A DNA stretch of 55,415 nucleotides, taken from positions 1-55,415 of the forward strand of contig JSYX01000192.1 in the NCBI GenBank assembly GCA_000787465.1, in the 5' to 3' direction. The first letter of the stretch is position 1, and each line of letters begins with the position of its first letter. Positions 54,846 through 55,415 of the stretch are shown here, piece by piece. The notes under the pieces were generated by a model. It ran no database searches. It was not told the DNA's origin and worked only from the letters and a program-made list of their open reading frames with translations. Made by a program: the position numbers and the translations under genes. The stretch comes from Thermomucor indicae-seudaticae (Eukaryota; Mucoromycota; Mucoromycetes; Mucorales; Lichtheimiaceae).

Positions 54846-55214
54846 ATGAGGCAAGAATCACTCGAGTCGTTCAAAAAGATTCATAAGCGACAAAACCGTG
54901 AATTGGCGCGCATGCTCGCTGTCTATGCCAGCCATGTGAATAAATTGGAAAAAGAAATTGTTGCTTTGAGAAACGAGAATCTCGATCTACGCGAGCAAAT
55001 CTTTGCCCTAAAGAAAAGTGATATGCAGCAGCCTAAAGAGAACAACAAGCACGAGGATGAGAATCAAAGAGAGGAGAGCGGTCAAACAACAACGATTGTT
55101 GCTCGAGTACAGACACGCGCCAAAGCACGCGTATGTTATACCTTGCCGAGCATAAAAAAGAAACTACGCAAAGGTGATCCATTCACGTTTGGCAATGGTG
55201 AGAACGCGCCATAG
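54846..55214 (+). CDS. SGO1: very small shugoshin-like protein
   Basis: Protects centromeric cohesin in meiosis or mitosis by recruiting PP2A (family knowledge). Single exon, 122 residues. The N-terminal coiled coil HKRQNRELARMLAVYASHVN with LEKEIVALRNENLDLREQI matches the shugoshin N-terminal domain. After a short Glu/Asn-rich linker, RAKARVCYTLPSIKKKLRKG corresponds to the C-terminal basic SGO motif (VxYxxPSLxxKLRR). Fungal shugoshins are usually several times longer, so this one has almost no middle region. The 5' end is supported by the RLP24 gene lying directly upstream. Confidence 0.8.
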   Translation: MRQESLESFKKIHKRQNRELARMLAVYASHVNKLEKEIVALRNENLDLREQIFALKKSDMQQPKENNKHEDENQREESGQTTTIVARVQTRAKARVCYTLPSIKKKLRKGDPFTFGNGENAP

Positions 55215-55415
55215 TTATCAAGCAATGCTGATACGACAAAACCCAGTCCGTGCATTACCACCACCCCAGATGCTGCTCTGTAAATACTGTTTATTGATTG
55301 AACATTTGCGTCACTCGAAATACATTTTACATCAACTGCAAGCCGAATTTGCGCTAACATACGATTAAACATTACGCATATGAGAAACATGTTTTACGCT
55401 GCCATATGGTAAGGA
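55215..55415. other. window end, no gene recognised
   Basis: Downstream of the shugoshin gene. Short AT-rich sequence without a supported feature. Confidence 0.4.

Overview
This window is nuclear DNA from an early-diverging filamentous fungus, most likely Mucoromycota. Genes are compact and intron-rich. Introns are mostly 45-100 bp with GT...AG ends, intergenic spaces are short, and most proteins are recognisable fungal housekeeping proteins. A Fanzor-type (eukaryotic TnpB-like) remnant and KDZ/MULE-like transposase debris also fit Mucoromycota. The exact genus cannot be read from the sequence. I found no tRNA or rRNA genes and no CRISPR array.

Left part (1-12 kb): a minus-strand gene encodes a HutD/Ves cupin domain fused to an aspartoacylase/succinylglutamate-desuccinylase metallohydrolase. 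Upstream on the same strand is a NAPE-PLD-like lipid hydrolase with a suspicious in-frame stop. Then come a SET9/Suv4-20-type histone H4K20 methyltransferase (plus), the succinate dehydrogenase cytochrome b subunit SDH3 (minus), and an intron-free MYST acetyltransferase of the Esa1/Tip60 type (plus).

Middle part (12-33 kb): a decayed Fanzor, a single-domain response regulator, the autophagy E2 enzyme ATG3, phosphoglucomutase, a type II membrane glycosyltransferase-like protein, transposase remnants, and two small secreted proteins. One secreted protein has N-glycosylation-rich tandem repeats and the other has a double-psi beta-barrel-like domain. A gene-poor tract (30.3-33.3 kb) contains one cryptic small-gene candidate.

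Right part (33-55 kb) is rich in chromosome-maintenance and mitotic genes: GEN1/YEN1 Holliday-junction resolvase and SMC2 condensin (head-to-head, about 110 bp apart), uracil-DNA glycosylase (80 bp after SMC2), an AidB-like acyl-CoA dehydrogenase ending in a peroxisomal AKL signal, a C2H2 zinc-finger factor, an F-box/DUSP-like protein, the gamma-tubulin complex protein SPC98/GCP3, the 60S assembly factor RLP24 and a very small shugoshin. GEN1 and UNG each carry a PCNA-binding-like motif.

Exon boundaries were inferred by eye from splice consensus plus protein continuity. Gene ends are firmer than individual internal junctions.
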